A DNA stretch of 64,000 bases from CAG-873 sp964518705 (GTDB lineage Bacteria; Bacteroidota; Bacteroidia; Bacteroidales; Muribaculaceae). The stretch covers positions 1 to 64,000 of the forward strand of contig CAZFGV010000008.1 in NCBI GenBank assembly GCA_964518705.1. Reading direction: 5' to 3'. A program made the translations under genes and the position numbers. Of the stretch, positions 53,189-61,979 are shown piece by piece (positions within the stretch are counted from its first letter, which is position 1; the number at the start of each line of letters is the position of its first letter). The notes under the pieces were generated by a model that worked only from the letters and a program-made list of their open reading frames with translations, was not told the DNA's origin and did not search any database.

Positions 53189-54202
53189 TTATTCATGGAT
53201 TTGCACTTCGACTTGCACACCGTCGGCGAGACGAGATTGACCGGATATAACAACGGTGTCTCCGTCTTCGATGCCACTGAGCAATTCGTAACGGTCATCA
53301 AGGCGTTGGCCGAGTTCTACACGCTTATAGCTTACGCGGTCGCCATGGAGAACATATACATATTTATTTCCTGAGCCGCTTTGTTTTACGATAGCACGGT
53401 CTGGAACAACAACATTTTCGATTTCGCCCATATCGAGGCTTACACGAGCAAACATACCGGGCTTAATACGCGCGTTGGCATTGGCGATGCGAACTTCAAC
53501 TTGGAATGTGCGAGTGGCGGTGTCGATTGTAGGATATATGCGAGCTATCTTTCCTTCGAATGTTTCACCGGCGAAAGCATCAAAAGCTACATTAACGGGC
53601 ATACCGTTTTTAATGAGTGTGAGGTCGTTTTCGCTTACGTTGATCATAACTTTCACAACGGGAGTAAGCTGTCCCACAGTAAGAACCGGCTGAGCGCCTG
53701 TCATATCGCCCGGATCGTAATTGCGAGCGGTAACGACGCCGGTAACAGGTGACAAAAGCACGGTATTTTCGAGCATATTAGTATATTGCGAGCGTGCTGC
53801 GTCAAGTTGCGCTTTGAGCTGATCGACAGCCTGCTGTGTGCCGGCTCCGATTTCTAATAGTTTTACGGCTCGATTATATTCGCGCTCGATTTGATCGAGG
53901 TTGATTTTTATTTGATCGATATTACTAGAGTCTAGCACAACAAGTTCTTGTCCTGCTCGCACAGCATCGCCTACTTCTACGTTAATACGCTTAATACGAT
54001 TAGCTTGCGCCGGCGCGATATTGTTGATATTTTCGGCTTCTACTGTTGCGGTATAGTCCTTATGTTGAGGCACACTATAGCGGTGAGCAACTCCGGTGGT
54101 AACAATAGGAAGCTCTTCGACTACTATTGCTTTTTCTTCTTTCGAACAACCGCTTGATATAATAGCAAGGCTTAATGCCATTGCGGGAATTGTATATTTC
54201 AT
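53189..54202 (-). CDS. RND efflux periplasmic adaptor (membrane fusion) lipoprotein
   Basis: A 337-residue adaptor anchored by Cys19 (lipobox ISSGC) in the outer leaflet of the inner membrane. Lipoyl half-domains flank a short alpha hairpin (about 85-135, RIKRINVEVGDAVRAGQELV at its start and SPVTGVVTARNYDPGDMTGA after it), then beta-barrel and membrane-proximal domains. It bridges the pump and the TolC-type channel. Eight bases after tolC and 29 before the pump. Confidence 0.93.
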   Translation of the reverse strand: MKYTIPAMALSLAIISSGCSKEEKAIVVEELPIVTTGVAHRYSVPQHKDYTATVEAENINNIAPAQANRIKRINVEVGDAVRAGQELVVLDSSNIDQIKINLDQIEREYNRAVKLLEIGAGTQQAVDQLKAQLDAARSQYTNMLENTVLLSPVTGVVTARNYDPGDMTGAQPVLTVGQLTPVVKVMINVSENDLTLIKNGMPVNVAFDAFAGETFEGKIARIYPTIDTATRTFQVEVRIANANARIKPGMFARVSLDMGEIENVVVPDRAIVKQSGSGNKYVYVLHGDRVSYKRVELGQRLDDRYELLSGIEDGDTVVISGQSRLADGVQVEVQIHE

Positions 54203-54210
54203 TGTCGTAT

Positions 54211-55605
54211 TTATTTTTCAGAATATTTATCAATAGGAGCATTACCAAGTAGCAATTCAAGTTGACTTTGTGCTACAAGATAGTTAAAAATAGATTGGTA
54301 ATAAGCTAATCTAGCTTGAGTTAGTGCAAGTTCACTATCACGAAGGTCGAGATAGCTAGCAGCACCGATTTCAAAGCTTTTCTCCATAATAGAGTGAGCG
54401 CGATCGGCTTGGCGGACGCTTTCACTGCTTGATGCTATTTGCTTGACATTCATTTGAATGTTATCAATAGCAAGAGCTACTTGCATCGAAACGGTACGTT
54501 CGAGATTTTCGCGCTGCAACTTAAGTTCTGCTGCCTGTATTTTGGCTTGTTTTAGGCTACTATAACGCTGTCCGCCACTGAAAATTGGAAGCGAGAAACT
54601 AACACCTATCGATGAATACGGGTTCCACATAAGGTTTTTAAACGGCGAGCCGTCGTTCATCGCGGTCCAATTGTAATTTGCTGTTAGAGCCACCGTAGGG
54701 GTGTATGCCAACTTACGCAAAGTTACCGTTTGATCGAGAACTTTGGCATCGATGTCGAGCAATCGCAAATCCGCATTATTGCTATAGTCGCCGGTGATGG
54801 CAAGGGTTTCGCCATACATTGTTGATTCGTAATCAGATAGCGTTGAGGTTGTTGTAAAATTAAACGACGCATCAACACCCATAAGAATTTGCAACTGCAA
54901 ACGCGCTTGTTTAATTGCTATATCAGCTTGAATAATTTCGGGCTCGACATTCTTCATCGCCACTGAAGTGCGCAAAACATCATAGTCTGACGCTGCTCCG
55001 AGCTCATATTTCTTGGAATACGTTTCATGAGTAAGCGCAGCCATGTCGTAGCTCTCTTGGATAGTCTTGCGAGAGTCTTCGGCAAGGAGCAAGGTGTAAT
55101 ATGCATTTTTTACTTGATTTACAAGCTCTTGACGGCTTTTATTTGCCGACTCTAGGTTGCGCATAATTTGGCTGTCGCTAATAGAAAGGCTTTTCCATAG
55201 TTGAGGAGCTATGATGGGCATAGACGCTTGGAAACCTAAAGACCAACTATTGTCACGGCCCATTTTAATGCCCGTCTGCTGTCCTGACGAACCTCTACTT
55301 TCGGGGTGCTCGGCATCATCACCGCCGCCCATGCCGCCAAAGCCGTCCATGTTCATATACATGACTTGCTTTTCGAGGGTTCGGCTATAAGTGCCACTAA
55401 AATCTATAGTGGGGAGCAACTGGCCGATTACTTCTTTTTTAGAATAGTCGACACGTGAAACTTCCATGTCGGCAACTTTTATTGTCGGGTTTTGACTCAA
55501 TGCTATACTCAAACATTGGTCAAGAGATAATGCCGGAGTATCATTCTGTGCGATAGCCGGCACAAGTCCTACTGCAAAAGCAGTTAATAATGTTATTATT
55601 CTCAT
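54211..55605 (-). CDS. TolC-family outer-membrane efflux channel
   Basis: A 464-residue outer-membrane factor with signal peptide about 1-21 (ends AIAQ). Two homologous halves of coiled coils: LSLDQCLSIALSQNPTIKVA opens the first, and QQTGIKMGRDNSWSLGFQAS then LPIFSGGQRYSSLKQAK marks the second, with long helices after each. Forms the trimeric exit duct. A Gly/Asp-rich insert (GFGGMGGGDDAEHPESRGSS) sits in an extracellular-loop position. Start ATG 55605 chosen over an upstream ATG for a normal signal peptide. First gene of the efflux operon. Confidence 0.93.
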   Translation of the reverse strand: MRIITLLTAFAVGLVPAIAQNDTPALSLDQCLSIALSQNPTIKVADMEVSRVDYSKKEVIGQLLPTIDFSGTYSRTLEKQVMYMNMDGFGGMGGGDDAEHPESRGSSGQQTGIKMGRDNSWSLGFQASMPIIAPQLWKSLSISDSQIMRNLESANKSRQELVNQVKNAYYTLLLAEDSRKTIQESYDMAALTHETYSKKYELGAASDYDVLRTSVAMKNVEPEIIQADIAIKQARLQLQILMGVDASFNFTTTSTLSDYESTMYGETLAITGDYSNNADLRLLDIDAKVLDQTVTLRKLAYTPTVALTANYNWTAMNDGSPFKNLMWNPYSSIGVSFSLPIFSGGQRYSSLKQAKIQAAELKLQRENLERTVSMQVALAIDNIQMNVKQIASSSESVRQADRAHSIMEKSFEIGAASYLDLRDSELALTQARLAYYQSIFNYLVAQSQLELLLGNAPIDKYSEK

Positions 55606-55663
55606 AATTATTATTTCATGGCAACTCACAAATGAGGCGTAAAAATCAAATTATTATTATGGG

Positions 55664-55695
55664 CAAAATTAGATATAATCTACCCAATACACAAT
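55664..55695 (-). promoter_or_regulatory. Promoter of the efflux operon
   Basis: Minus-strand TAATTTTG (55671-55664) with ATTG (55695-55692) 20 bases upstream, one base off TTTG. Confidence 0.65.
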
Positions 55696-55773
55696 GTTTT
55701 TTGGCATAAAAGTCTGAGTTTTCGACCAAAACGGCAATATTACAGACAAAACGACCGATTTTAACTATATCAG

Positions 55774-55805
55774 TTTGTTATATTGTGTGAAATTGACTAA
55801 ATTCG
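55774..55805 (+). promoter_or_regulatory. Promoter of recR
   Basis: TTTG (55774-55777), 20-base spacer, TAAATTCG (55798-55805), one mismatch in the -7 box. The ATG follows at once, so the transcript would be nearly leaderless. Confidence 0.6.
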
Positions 55806-55810
55806 CAGTC

Positions 55811-56431
55811 ATGGAACAAGAATTTACATCGGTGCTGTTAGAGAATGCAGTGTCAGCGTTATCACGTCTACCCGGCGTTGGACGTAAGACCGCGTTACGT
55901 TATGCTATGCACCTGTTACGACGCGATGTATCGGAGACAATTACTATTGCCGACGCTATTTCGCGCTTGCGTACCGATATAAGGTATTGTCCTGTGTGCC
56001 ATAACATTAGCGACGACGATGCCGTTTGTCCTATTTGTGCTTCCGAAAGACGTATCAGAACTACTGTCTGCGTGGTCGAGAATGTCAAAGATGTTATGAT
56101 TATCGAAAACACAAGGCAATACACAGGGCTTTACCACGTTTTGGGCGGACTTATTTCGCCAATTGAAGGAATCGGTCCGGATGTGTTACAAATTCAATCT
56201 CTAATAGAACGCGCCGAGGGCGGTAATATCAAAGAAGTAATTCTTGCCACCGGAGCTACTGTAGACGCCGACACAACAAATTTCTATATTTATCGCTTGC
56301 TACAGCGCCGCGCGCCGGCTGTTAAAGTAACTCAACTGGCACGAGGTGTATCGGTGGGTAATGAACTTGAATATACCGACGAGGCGACTCTGGCTCGTTC
56401 TTTAATGGCGCGAACACCTTTTGAATTTTAA
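55811..56431 (+). CDS. recR: Recombination protein RecR
   Basis: A 206-residue ring-forming partner of RecO and RecF in gap repair. Helix-hairpin-helix LSRLPGVGRKTALRYAMHLL, a zinc finger with Cys60, 63, 73 and 76 (CPVCHNISDDDAVCPIC), and a Toprim domain (VCVVENVKDVMIIENTRQY, HVLGGLISPIEGIGPDVLQI) are in order. I use ATG 55811 because the longer frame begins inside the promoter. A GNAT gene follows two bases later. Confidence 0.96.
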   Translation: MEQEFTSVLLENAVSALSRLPGVGRKTALRYAMHLLRRDVSETITIADAISRLRTDIRYCPVCHNISDDDAVCPICASERRIRTTVCVVENVKDVMIIENTRQYTGLYHVLGGLISPIEGIGPDVLQIQSLIERAEGGNIKEVILATGATVDADTTNFYIYRLLQRRAPAVKVTQLARGVSVGNELEYTDEATLARSLMARTPFEF

Positions 56432-56433
56432 TA

Positions 56434-56970
56434 ATGAATCAGTTAGGAACATCGTTGCAAGGGGCGATAGTTAGCTTAAGAGCTCCGGAACCAGCGGACT
56501 TGGATATGATGTATCTGCTTGAAAATGACCCTTCTTGCAGCCAATACACCTCAACGACATCGCCAATAAGTCGGCAACAATTGTGGAATTATTTACAAAA
56601 CTACAGCGGCGATTTTCACGCCGAACGACAATTGAGACTCGTTATTGTCGACAATGCCACTAACGAGGCTATCGGCGCTGTCGACGTTACCGACTACGCC
56701 CCTAACGATGCGAGAGCTTTTGTCGGAATTGGTATTATCCCAACCTGGCGCGGTAAAGGATGCGGATCCGAAGCTTTGAGATTATTAATGCCCTTCTGCG
56801 CAAATATTTTGCGTCTGCACCAACTGGCAGCAATCGTGGCGGTAGAAAATAACGAATCTATGGCTTTGTTTCGCAATGTCGGCTTTAAGGCTAGCGGCAA
56901 GCTACGATCGTGGCATCGATGCGGTAAATCTTATGTCGACGCTATTTTGCTTCAACATCTTTTTGAGTGA
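56434..56970 (+). CDS. GNAT N-acetyltransferase (RimJ/RimL-like)
   Basis: A 178-residue acetyl-CoA-dependent acetyltransferase. ISLRAPEPADLDMMYLLENDP-like start (SLRAPEPADLDMMYLLEND), the acetyl-CoA loop region GIGIIPTWRGKGCGSEALRL (Q/RxxGxG/A form RGKGCG) and FRNVGFKASGKLRSWHRCGK near the end. It may acetylate a protein N-terminus or small molecule such as spermidine; not resolvable. Two bases after recR, so co-transcribed. Confidence 0.85.
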   Translation: MNQLGTSLQGAIVSLRAPEPADLDMMYLLENDPSCSQYTSTTSPISRQQLWNYLQNYSGDFHAERQLRLVIVDNATNEAIGAVDVTDYAPNDARAFVGIGIIPTWRGKGCGSEALRLLMPFCANILRLHQLAAIVAVENNESMALFRNVGFKASGKLRSWHRCGKSYVDAILLQHLFE

Positions 56971-57002
56971 TTTTAGTTATTTATTATTTGGCATTAAATT
57001 CG

Positions 57003-57010
57003 TAACTTTG
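57003..57010 (+). promoter_or_regulatory. -7 promoter box for rsgA
   Basis: TAACTTTG, only five bases before the ATG, implying an almost leaderless transcript. No TTTG at 19-21 bases upstream. Confidence 0.5.
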
Positions 57011-57015
57011 GGGTC

Positions 57016-57969
57016 ATGAATGATATCTATACAATCATACGAAATACCGGCTCTAGCTACGTGGGCCGCAGTAGCGACGGAAACGAAGTAAAATGCCTTG
57101 TCAAAGGTAATTTTCGAATAAAAGGCATCCGCACCACAAACCCCGTAGCTGTCGGCGATCATGTGCGTTTGTCTGAGCCCGGGCCCGATGGTACGGCATA
57201 CATTGAAGAGGTGGTCGATAGACGAAATTATATCATTCGTCGCGCCAGCAATTTGTCAAAAGCGGCTCATATAATCGCTGCTAATGTCGACTGCGCTATG
57301 CTCGTTGCAACTCTTGTGCACCCACCGACATCATTCACTTTCATCGACCGTTTTCTTGCCACGGCTGAAGCTTATGGCGTTGAAGCAGTATTGGTGTTTA
57401 ATAAATCAGACTTACTACAAGCCGATCCCGACGACCAAGCATTCTTGGAAGCTGCTATTCACTTATATAACACTGTAGGCTACCGTGCAATTGCCGTATC
57501 TGCTAAAACAGGCGAAGGACTTGACGAGTTGCGAAAAGTGTTGAACGGTAAAATTACTCTTTTGTCCGGCAACTCCGGCGTTGGTAAAACCACTCTCATC
57601 AATTCGCTCATTCCCGGGCTTGACCTCAAGACAGCAGAAATATCGGCTGTTCACGACACCGGCATGCACACCACGACATTCTCAGAAATGTATACCCTCC
57701 CCGACGGCGGCGACATTATTGACACTCCCGGTGTGCGCGGTTTTGGGGTTTATGACTTTGAACGCGAACAAGTAAGCCACTATTTCCGCGACATTTTCAA
57801 AGTGTCCGAAAATTGCCGATTCGATAACTGCACACACACTCACGAACCCGGTTGCGCTGTGCGTGATGCTGTTGATGAACATTTAATCGCTGAAACACGA
57901 TACAATAGTTATTTAAGCATCCTCGAAGAAACAACATCGCCGAACGATAAATACCGAAAAGGATACTAA
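57016..57969 (+). CDS. rsgA: Small-subunit ribosome biogenesis GTPase RsgA
   Basis: A 317-residue circularly permuted GTPase that checks late 30S maturation. OB fold first (about 1-85, KCLVKGNFRIKGIRTTNPVA), then G4 NKSDLL, G5 SAKTGEG, G1 SGNSGVGKTTL, G2/G3 TTTFSEM and DTPGVRGFG in the permuted order, and a C-terminal zinc motif with CRFDNCTHTHEPGC. Complete. Own -7 box and terminator. Confidence 0.96.
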   Translation: MNDIYTIIRNTGSSYVGRSSDGNEVKCLVKGNFRIKGIRTTNPVAVGDHVRLSEPGPDGTAYIEEVVDRRNYIIRRASNLSKAAHIIAANVDCAMLVATLVHPPTSFTFIDRFLATAEAYGVEAVLVFNKSDLLQADPDDQAFLEAAIHLYNTVGYRAIAVSAKTGEGLDELRKVLNGKITLLSGNSGVGKTTLINSLIPGLDLKTAEISAVHDTGMHTTTFSEMYTLPDGGDIIDTPGVRGFGVYDFEREQVSHYFRDIFKVSENCRFDNCTHTHEPGCAVRDAVDEHLIAETRYNSYLSILEETTSPNDKYRKGY

Positions 57970-57992
57970 TTCAACAACAACCAAAAATATAA

Positions 57993-58028
57993 TCCATAGC
58001 CCTGCATATTGAGCTATGGATTTTTTTT
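57993..58028 (+). terminator. Terminator of rsgA
   Basis: TCCATAGC (57993-58000) pairs with GCTATGGA (58013-58020), then eight T. Confidence 0.88.
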
Positions 58029-58058
58029 GTTGCTATTTTCGCATTTTTCAAACAAATG

Positions 58059-58090
58059 TTTGGATATTTAAAAAGAATAGCATAATTTTG
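58059..58090 (+). promoter_or_regulatory. Promoter of the choice-of-anchor protein gene
   Basis: TTTG (58059-58062), 20-base spacer, TAATTTTG (58083-58090). Exact consensus; leader about 85 nt. Confidence 0.85.
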
Positions 58091-58180
58091 CAATGCATAA
58101 GATAAAATATCAGTACAAACTGACATTTTGAAAGCATTTAATGAGTGTATTGCCTATCTAACTAACCAAATTTATTGCAA

Positions 58181-60583
58181 ATGAGAAACTTTACCCTATT
58201 TGCTGCCGGGCTCTTAGCCGCCTTCCAGACCGCAATGGCTGCAGACCCGATTATGTCTGTTGATTTCTCCGATACAGGAACATTCTCACAAACCGACTTC
58301 GCCGCATGGACTTGCGTCGATGCCAACAACGACGAAAAAACATGGGGCTTCGACGCCTCAGCGATACCTTCGCGAGTGTTCTACTCATACCACAGCACTA
58401 ACGTTGCCGACGACTGGCTATTCTCACCCGAAATAACCGTTCCCGAAACCGGCACTTATCTCGTTAGATTCAACTGCACAGGTTCATCGTATGGCGAAGC
58501 CATCGAAGTGTGGTATGGCAAAGGCGCTTCTGTTAGTGCAATGTCAACAAAGGGTTACGAAAACGCTTATATCAACGGCTCTCCTAATGCCGGATATTTC
58601 ATCGCGTCATTAACTGCCGGAGACAAAGTGAACATTGGCTTCCACGCCGTTTCTCAGCCCAACAAATTCCGTTTATATCTCAACTATTTCGAAGTCAAGG
58701 CGGTAACAAATCCTGTTGACCTTGGTGTATCTGAAATTGTATCGCCCGAATCCGGCGAAAATTTAGGCAGTGAAACTGTTGTTGTTAAAGTAACAAACTA
58801 CGCAACTTCAGACGTTAACGGTTTTGACATTGCTTACACCATCAACGACGGCACTCCCGTTGTCGAACATTCCGCAGCGACTATCGCCGCCGGACAAACT
58901 ATTGAATATACCTTCACCACCAAAGCCGACTGCTCTACTCCGCGAGAAAAATACGCAATCAAGGCTTACACCGTCGATGCAAACGACGTAATGCCGGAAA
59001 ACGACGCTAGCTCTGTTGTCGTTCGTCATATCGCTCCTGCCGGTATTCCTTACAAAACAGGCTTCGAACCTGATGACGACACATCAAACTTCTCATACTT
59101 AAACCTCAACAAAGACGATGGCGATTGGTCTGTGGACGTAAATAGCTTCTTCTCTATATTCTCACGCACAGGTTCCGGGTACATCGCTTACAATTACGAT
59201 AAGGAAAATGCTGCCGACGACTGGTTCTTCATTGACCCGCTAAATGTCGAAGCCGGCGATTATTTACTTCGATTCTGGTATACTGCCACCACTAACCACA
59301 CCGAACGTTTACGAGTATGCTGGGGTACTGATCCGACTCCCGATGCTATGACTAATGTCATCTGCGAAATTAATCCGATGACTAACGACTCATTCAAAGA
59401 GTCTATTAGCATTTTCAAAGTGCCTACTGCTCAAAAGATTTTTGTCGGCTTCTACGCTTTCAGCGATGCTGATGAAAACTGGATGATCATTGACGATTTA
59501 AGCATCGAAACCGTAGATTCCAACACCTTCGACCTCGTTGCCGGCGAATTTACCGAACCGTATGCTTACCTCCGTCCTGCTAACCATCGCGACGTTGTCA
59601 CATTTGTGAAAAACGTAAGCGTAGCTGATGCTAATGCTACCGTTTCCCTTTACATTGACGGCATTCTCGCTCAATCTGTAAATGCCCGAATCGGTTTCAT
59701 GGAGAATAAGGAATTCCGGTTCGAAAACGCTCTCGCAGGTTTGGCTCACGGCAAACACACTATCAAAGTCGAAGCAATTACCGAAAACGACTCAAACGTT
59801 GACAACAATAGCACCGAAATGGAAATTGTTGTTATCGAACAAGACCCCGCTCTCCTTTACACATTCGAAGACATCTCTTTCCCCGAAGATTTAACTTATC
59901 GCGTAGAAGATAGCGCAACATTAGCCCCCGGCGCTCTTGAGCAATTCGACGAAGAAGGTGTCGGTTTCGCCGAAGTGCAAGATCACTACCTTTACCAAAC
60001 AGGCGTGCTCCTACTTTGCACATGGTTCACTGACAATACTCGCAGCGCAGACAGATACCTCGTTCTTCCCAAAATGCATATTAACGATGACGCTTGTCAC
60101 CTCGTTTGGGATAGCAGCTCTTTCAGCACGGTAAACTACGAAAAATACAATATCGAAGTTTCAACATCTGACGACGTTTGGTATAACTACACCAACATCC
60201 TCACTGTTACAGGCGAAAACGAATATGCCAAGACTCGCGGCGTTTCGTTAGAAGCATACGCAGGAAAAGATATTTACATCGCATTCCACCTCAAAACAGA
60301 AGACGGCCTTGCTCTCGTGCTCGACAACATTGGCATTTATGGCTCTGCCGACAAAGCTGCAGGTGTTGAAGATGTTTTGGCTCAAACCGATGTCGAACTT
60401 CAGTTCGACGGTGAAACTCTCTCATCAAACGCCGACGCTACCATTACAGTATATGCTCTTGACGGCACTGTTGTAGCTCAAGGCGAAGGACAAAGCCTCG
60501 ATCTCTCAGCCCTCAGCGCAGGCGCTTACATTGCTAAAGCAGTTAGCGGTGCCGACGTAGCAACCCTCAAATTTGTAAAATAA
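58181..60583 (+). CDS. Large secreted choice-of-anchor J protein with type IX-like tail
   Basis: An 800-residue exported protein: signal peptide about 1-21 (ends AMAA), then three jellyroll-like cleaved-adhesin modules. Two begin with W/F-rich anchors (TWGFDASAIPSRVFYSYHST and DWSVDVNSFFSIFSRTGSGY) and share ADDWLFSPEI / ADDWFFIDPL; a third is near SADRYLVLPKMHINDDACHL. CARDB-like linkers (VKVTNYATSDVNGFDIAYTI) sit between. The tail TVYALDGTVVAQGEG, LSAGAYIAKAV, and TLKFVK is sorting-domain-like. Role may be adhesion or glycan or peptide binding. ATG 58181 preferred over TTG 58175. Own promoter and terminator. Confidence 0.82.
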   Translation: MRNFTLFAAGLLAAFQTAMAADPIMSVDFSDTGTFSQTDFAAWTCVDANNDEKTWGFDASAIPSRVFYSYHSTNVADDWLFSPEITVPETGTYLVRFNCTGSSYGEAIEVWYGKGASVSAMSTKGYENAYINGSPNAGYFIASLTAGDKVNIGFHAVSQPNKFRLYLNYFEVKAVTNPVDLGVSEIVSPESGENLGSETVVVKVTNYATSDVNGFDIAYTINDGTPVVEHSAATIAAGQTIEYTFTTKADCSTPREKYAIKAYTVDANDVMPENDASSVVVRHIAPAGIPYKTGFEPDDDTSNFSYLNLNKDDGDWSVDVNSFFSIFSRTGSGYIAYNYDKENAADDWFFIDPLNVEAGDYLLRFWYTATTNHTERLRVCWGTDPTPDAMTNVICEINPMTNDSFKESISIFKVPTAQKIFVGFYAFSDADENWMIIDDLSIETVDSNTFDLVAGEFTEPYAYLRPANHRDVVTFVKNVSVADANATVSLYIDGILAQSVNARIGFMENKEFRFENALAGLAHGKHTIKVEAITENDSNVDNNSTEMEIVVIEQDPALLYTFEDISFPEDLTYRVEDSATLAPGALEQFDEEGVGFAEVQDHYLYQTGVLLLCTWFTDNTRSADRYLVLPKMHINDDACHLVWDSSSFSTVNYEKYNIEVSTSDDVWYNYTNILTVTGENEYAKTRGVSLEAYAGKDIYIAFHLKTEDGLALVLDNIGIYGSADKAAGVEDVLAQTDVELQFDGETLSSNADATITVYALDGTVVAQGEGQSLDLSALSAGAYIAKAVSGADVATLKFVK

Positions 60584-60604
60584 TCTACAACAACAAACAA
60601 AAAC

Positions 60605-60641
60605 AATCGGCTGCCGGATCCTCTCCGACAGCCGATTTTTT
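60605..60641 (+). terminator. Terminator of the choice-of-anchor protein gene
   Basis: AATCGGCTG (60605-60613) pairs with CAGCCGATT (60629-60637), inner CGGA/TCCG extends the stem, T-run to 60641. Confidence 0.88.
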
Positions 60642-60690
60642 ATCGTCTCATGCAACCATTCCCCCAAAAAAATGTATCGATCGAATTTGA

Positions 60691-61614
60691 TTATTGTTTT
60701 CTTCGAAGTGATGGAAACATACGGCGAGTGCGAAGAAGCACTTTGTCGATGCTATCAGCAGCGACAACCATAGATGTTGCGAGCACAATAAGTGCTCCTC
60801 CACCGATTTCACGCAGTGTGATACTTTGATCCAAAACAATTACACTCAAAATGACCGCCGTTACGGGTTCGAGGGCGCCGAAAATTGCTGTTGGTGTCGA
60901 GCCGATACTCTTTATAGCTATTGTTGTACACCATAATGATACTACTGTCGGCAATGTGGCGAGTGCAATGAGATTCAACCAGCCTGATGGTTGTGCCGGT
61001 AGTGTTAATGGCTGACCAAGTCCAACCAACATTACAAAAATAAGACTTCCGAACAACAACTGATAGAGCAGCAATTTCAACGTCGGAATACTCTTTATCG
61101 ACTTCGCTACATTTGTCATCACCAAATAAAGAGCATAAGTGAGCGCAGAAATAAAAACGAACAAACAACCGATCAGACTCAGCGAGAACCCGTTCTCCGA
61201 CCGCATTAGCATAGCCAAGCCTATTCCCATAATCACCAGACAGATAGCCGTCGTGCTGCGAAAACGTTCATGAAAAAAGAAAGTCATTAACACAGCCACA
61301 AGTATCGGATAAATGAAAAGCAAAGTCGACGCTATACCGGAATTCATATAGTTATACGACTCATACAATCCGAGCGAAGATATAGCCATCATAATACCAA
61401 GCACGGCAACAGGCACAATTTGTTTGCGCTCGATTTCGAACGAACGACGACGATACGCAAGCATCATGGCAAGAATGGGCAAACTCAAAATGTAACGAAA
61501 TAATAAAACAGAGTTTGCATTCATTCCTTGCTCATAAAGAGGAACGGCAAAAGCCGGATTTGTACCATAAGTAGCCGCTGCCAATGCAGCCAAGAGATAT
61601 CCTTTCAGTTTCAT
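60691..61614 (-). CDS. DMT-superfamily transporter (EamA)
   Basis: A 307-residue exporter with ten helices in two EamA repeats (about 5-138 and 150-285). ATYGTNPAFAVPLYEQGMN in helix 1 and LYESYNYMNSGIASTLLFIYP are typical; the second repeat has ALEPVTAVILSVIVLDQ and GGALIVLATSMV. Substrate probably a small metabolite or amino acid; not known. A TAACTTTG box (61627-61620) lies five bases before the ATG, suggesting an almost leaderless transcript, as for rsgA. Confidence 0.88.
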   Translation of the reverse strand: MKLKGYLLAALAAATYGTNPAFAVPLYEQGMNANSVLLFRYILSLPILAMMLAYRRRSFEIERKQIVPVAVLGIMMAISSLGLYESYNYMNSGIASTLLFIYPILVAVLMTFFFHERFRSTTAICLVIMGIGLAMLMRSENGFSLSLIGCLFVFISALTYALYLVMTNVAKSIKSIPTLKLLLYQLLFGSLIFVMLVGLGQPLTLPAQPSGWLNLIALATLPTVVSLWCTTIAIKSIGSTPTAIFGALEPVTAVILSVIVLDQSITLREIGGGALIVLATSMVVAADSIDKVLLRTRRMFPSLRRKQ

Positions 61615-61619
61615 GCCTG

Positions 61620-61627
61620 CAAAGTTA
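61620..61627 (-). promoter_or_regulatory. -7 promoter box for the DMT gene
   Basis: Minus-strand TAACTTTG ending five bases from the ATG. No -33 TTTG at the right distance. Confidence 0.45.
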
Positions 61628-61688
61628 CAAACAATATTTGGTATTACGCCACCAGCCGCGCTTTACATCGAAACACAAATGTACAAAC

Positions 61689-61724
61689 AAAAAAATCGCA
61701 ATCAGCATTTAAGCTAATTGCGAT
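61689..61724 (-). terminator. Terminator of tRNA-Lys
   Basis: Minus-strand 12-bp stem (61724-61713 with 61706-61695, one T-G pair), then seven T. Confidence 0.9.
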
Positions 61725-61728
61725 TTTG

Positions 61729-61801
61729 TGACCCCGGAGAGGCTCGAACTCTCGACCCACTGATTAAGAGTCAGTTGCTCTACCAACTGAGCTACGGAGT
61801 C
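61729..61801 (-). tRNA. tRNA-Lys (anticodon CTT)
   Basis: Cloverleaf: acceptor GACTCCG with CGGGGTC, D stem GCTC/GAGC, anticodon stem ACTGA/TCAGT, loop CTCTTAA with anticodon CTT, T stem GAGAG/CTCTC, discriminator A. CCA is not encoded. Confidence 0.94.
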
Positions 61802-61831
61802 ATTGCTTCGGGTTATTTCCCTTTTGCGGTG

Positions 61832-61863
61832 CAAAGTTACGCACTTTTTTTATACTGTGCAAA
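61832..61863 (-). promoter_or_regulatory. Promoter of tRNA-Lys
   Basis: Minus-strand TTTG (61863-61860), 20-base spacer, TAACTTTG (61839-61832). Exact consensus. Confidence 0.88.
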
Positions 61864-61921
61864 TTTTTATGCGTTTTTTTGCGTTTTTTCTTCAAAAAAT
61901 GCATTTCACTCTTTTGAAAGG

Positions 61922-61970
61922 CATTAAAGAACAACGACAATAGCCACACAGAGGTAGACTATTGTCGTTG
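61922..61970 (-). terminator. Terminator of prfA-pyrF
   Basis: Minus-strand CAACGACAATAG (61970-61959) with CTATTGTCGTTG (61943-61932), a perfect 12-bp stem with a 15-base loop, then TTCTTT. The T-run is weak. Confidence 0.7.
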
Positions 61971-61979
61971 AAATATATT

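Noticed and set aside
61718..61927. Plus-strand frame including GEARTLDPLIKSQLLYQLSY
   Set aside because: This is the well-known false translation across the antisense of a tRNA gene (here tRNA-Lys).
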